DNA from: Catenulispora sp. MAP5-51
GTDB taxonomy: Bacteria; Actinomycetota; Actinomycetes; Streptomycetales; Catenulisporaceae
Reading direction: 5' to 3'
Length of the DNA stretch: 64,000 nucleotides
Assembly (NCBI RefSeq): GCF_041261205.1
Contig: NZ_JBGCCH010000024.1
Span: 62,001 to 126,000, forward strand
Program-made: the position numbers and the translations under genes
Notes under the pieces: model-generated
Seen by the model: only the letters and a program-made list of their open reading frames with translations
Databases searched by the model: none
Told to the model about the DNA's origin: nothing
Shown: positions 63,890-64,000 of the stretch, piece after piece
Position numbering within the stretch: the stretch's first letter is position 1
How the letters are laid out: the number at the start of each line of letters is the position of its first letter

Positions 63890-64000
63890 TGGCGCGGGCT
63901 GACCTCTCTGGTCCAGATGGATCGTCGGAACGAGCCATTTTCCTTTGTGCGCAAAGGCAAAAGCGACTTGGAGCGGAAGCCGTGCCGGGCCGGTGATTAT

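Overview
The window is GC-rich actinobacterial chromosome, probably from a filamentous, soil-type actinomycete (Streptomyces/Catenulispora-like). Reasons: strong GC bias at third codon positions, many GTG starts, two F420-type luciferase-like oxidoreductases, Tat-exported enzymes (cholesterol oxidase, phosphoesterase), an Rpf-like cell-wall protein with LysM, a GH92 mannosidase with a ricin-B tail, and many one-component regulators facing their targets. I see no prophage, CRISPR array, plasmid or rRNA genes. The window holds about 60 protein genes and one tRNA (His).

Layout. 1-7.2 kb: 5' part of idi, a PolA-type polymerase, an SDR, a secreted NHL-type propeller protein, an EamA exporter and a gamma-glutamyltransferase. 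7.2-10.1 kb: methionine importer metNIQ behind a Met/Cys-rich leader peptide and an intrinsic-terminator hairpin, which I read as a ribosome-mediated attenuator. 10.1-16.1 kb: small transporter/regulator pairs (LysE/LysR, MFS/ArsR-like, TetR/FMN reductase). 16.1-21 kb: an autoregulated TetR gene ahead of a two-subunit ABC exporter with one degenerate ATP site. 21-28.4 kb: nucleotidyltransferase, secreted lipase, HIT protein, a candidate 188-bp MITE flanked by CTAG, then LacI and the GH92 mannosidase with palindromic operators. 28.4-31.8 kb: remnant of a Ser/Thr kinase gene, acyl-CoA synthetase, S24/S26-type peptidase, then about 0.9 kb of apparently non-coding DNA with a large hairpin. 31.8-39 kb: LysR, PhnW-like aminotransferase, ROK regulator and a xylose-type ABC importer (xylFGH). 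39.5-50.8 kb: CxxCxxCC/pentapeptide protein, LLM oxidoreductase, aminotransferase, P-loop kinase, Rpf-LysM protein, Tat phosphoesterase and several secreted proteins. 50.9-54.1 kb: cholesterol oxidase overlapping two downstream redox/decarboxylase-type genes. 54.2-64 kb: SUKH-like protein, asparagine synthetase fused to a CofE-like domain, opposite a rhomboid-like membrane protein; glcF; tRNA-His; orn; cupin; GlxA-type AraC regulator.

How it fits together. The theme is nutrient capture and its control: methionine uptake by attenuation, xylose uptake with a ROK regulator, mannoside breakdown with a LacI regulator, and secreted lipid enzymes (lipase and cholesterol oxidase) that share a TTAC-type dyad at similar distances upstream. 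The strongest candidates for new biology are the Met/Cys leader-attenuator, the AsnB-CofE fusion, the CTAG-flanked MITE, the kinase-gene remnant and the metal-cluster/pentapeptide fusion. All functional statements are from sequence reading only; no database search or folding calculation was run.
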